In this document: piece by piece, positions 5,691 to 5,892 of the stretch
Layout: every line of letters starts with the position of its first letter
Position numbering within the stretch: the stretch's first letter is position 1
DNA from: Deltaproteobacteria bacterium
GTDB lineage: Bacteria; Myxococcota; Myxococcia; SLRQ01
Direction of reading: 5' to 3'
Length of the DNA stretch: 5,892 nucleotides
Assembly: GCA_007128675.1 (NCBI GenBank)
Contig: SKWY01000436.1
Coordinates: 1 to 5,892, forward strand
Notes under the pieces: generated by a model
The model's input: only the letters and a program-made list of their open reading frames with translations
What the model was told of the DNA's origin: nothing
Databases searched by the model: none
Position numbers and translations under genes: made by a program

Positions 5691-5820
5691 ACTCCGACAA
5701 AGCCGGTATGCTGGTGTTAGAAGACCTCGGGTGCTCTCGCCACCTCGTCACGTCGGTTGCGGGAGCAAGTCGGGATTGCCGCAGATGGGGTTGGGATTCG
5801 AGGATGCGGCGCATGTCGAG

Positions 5821-5835
5821 GTTGCAAGGTGCAAC
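5821..5835. other. Short palindrome GTTGCA-AGG-TGCAAC
   Basis: Two perfect 6-base arms lie around three bases, 57 bases from the right edge. It could be an operator for a gene beyond the window. No known site is recognised. Confidence 0.2.
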
Positions 5836-5892
5836 ACGTCAAAGAGAAGACAGTGCGAAGCGTTGATGCTCGCGGGCTCGACGAAAAGGGTC

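Larger units (their letters stand above)
5443..5892. other. Non-coding stretch after the TPR gene
   Basis: No convincing gene. A plus frame is open from 5548 to the right edge (115 codons), but it is very rich in Arg, uses AGA/AGG/CGA heavily and has no recognisable motif. Minus frames entering from the edge stop within about 45 codons. No tRNA, tmRNA or RNase P landmarks were found. The stretch holds several inverted repeats listed separately (5459-5492, 5530-5609, 5667-5690, 5821-5835). Confidence 0.55.

Noticed and set aside
5548..5892. Plus-strand frame open to the right edge, possibly a truncated gene
   Set aside because: Very high Arg content with heavy AGA/AGG/CGA use, no good start with a ribosome site, no recognisable domain. 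More sequence to the right would settle it.
1..5892. Mobile elements, CRISPR arrays, phage or defence genes
   Set aside because: No transposase, integrase, regularly spaced repeats or attachment-like direct repeats were seen.

Overview
The window looks like a piece of a GC-rich deltaproteobacterial genome, most likely Myxococcota or a relative. The main reason is the Lon protease, whose N-terminal half reads very much like the developmental Lon (LonD/BsgA) of Myxococcus xanthus as I remember it. This placement is from memory, not from a search.

Layout: bases 1-576 hold no gene I can support, but contain several inverted repeats, some just in front of lon. A complete ATP-dependent Lon protease (577-3048, +) follows. 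It converges on an unrecognised 243-residue membrane-anchored protein (3123-3854, -). A 234-base, locally AT-rich divergent spacer (3855-4088) carries three dyads, the strongest a perfect 10-bp inverted repeat ending five bases before the Shine-Dalgarno of the next gene. That gene (4089-4742, +, GTG start) is a NarL/FixJ-type response regulator in which the phosphorylatable aspartate is replaced by glutamate (E56). A small TPR-like protein (4837-5442, +) follows 94 bases later, probably in the same transcript. Bases 5443-5892 have no supported gene but several stem-loops, including an 8-bp one just after the TPR gene and a possible three-way junction.

How the genes may work together: Lon degrades misfolded and regulatory proteins in the cytoplasm. 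The response regulator and TPR protein form a plausible two-gene unit with no histidine kinase in view, so the regulator is an orphan here and may act without phosphorylation. The bitopic protein is transcribed divergently from the regulator and could share control through the dyad-rich spacer. No mobile element, CRISPR array, tRNA or rRNA was seen. The most interesting items are the Asp-to-Glu receiver and the perfect dyad in front of its gene, which together suggest an autoregulated, phosphorylation-independent regulator.
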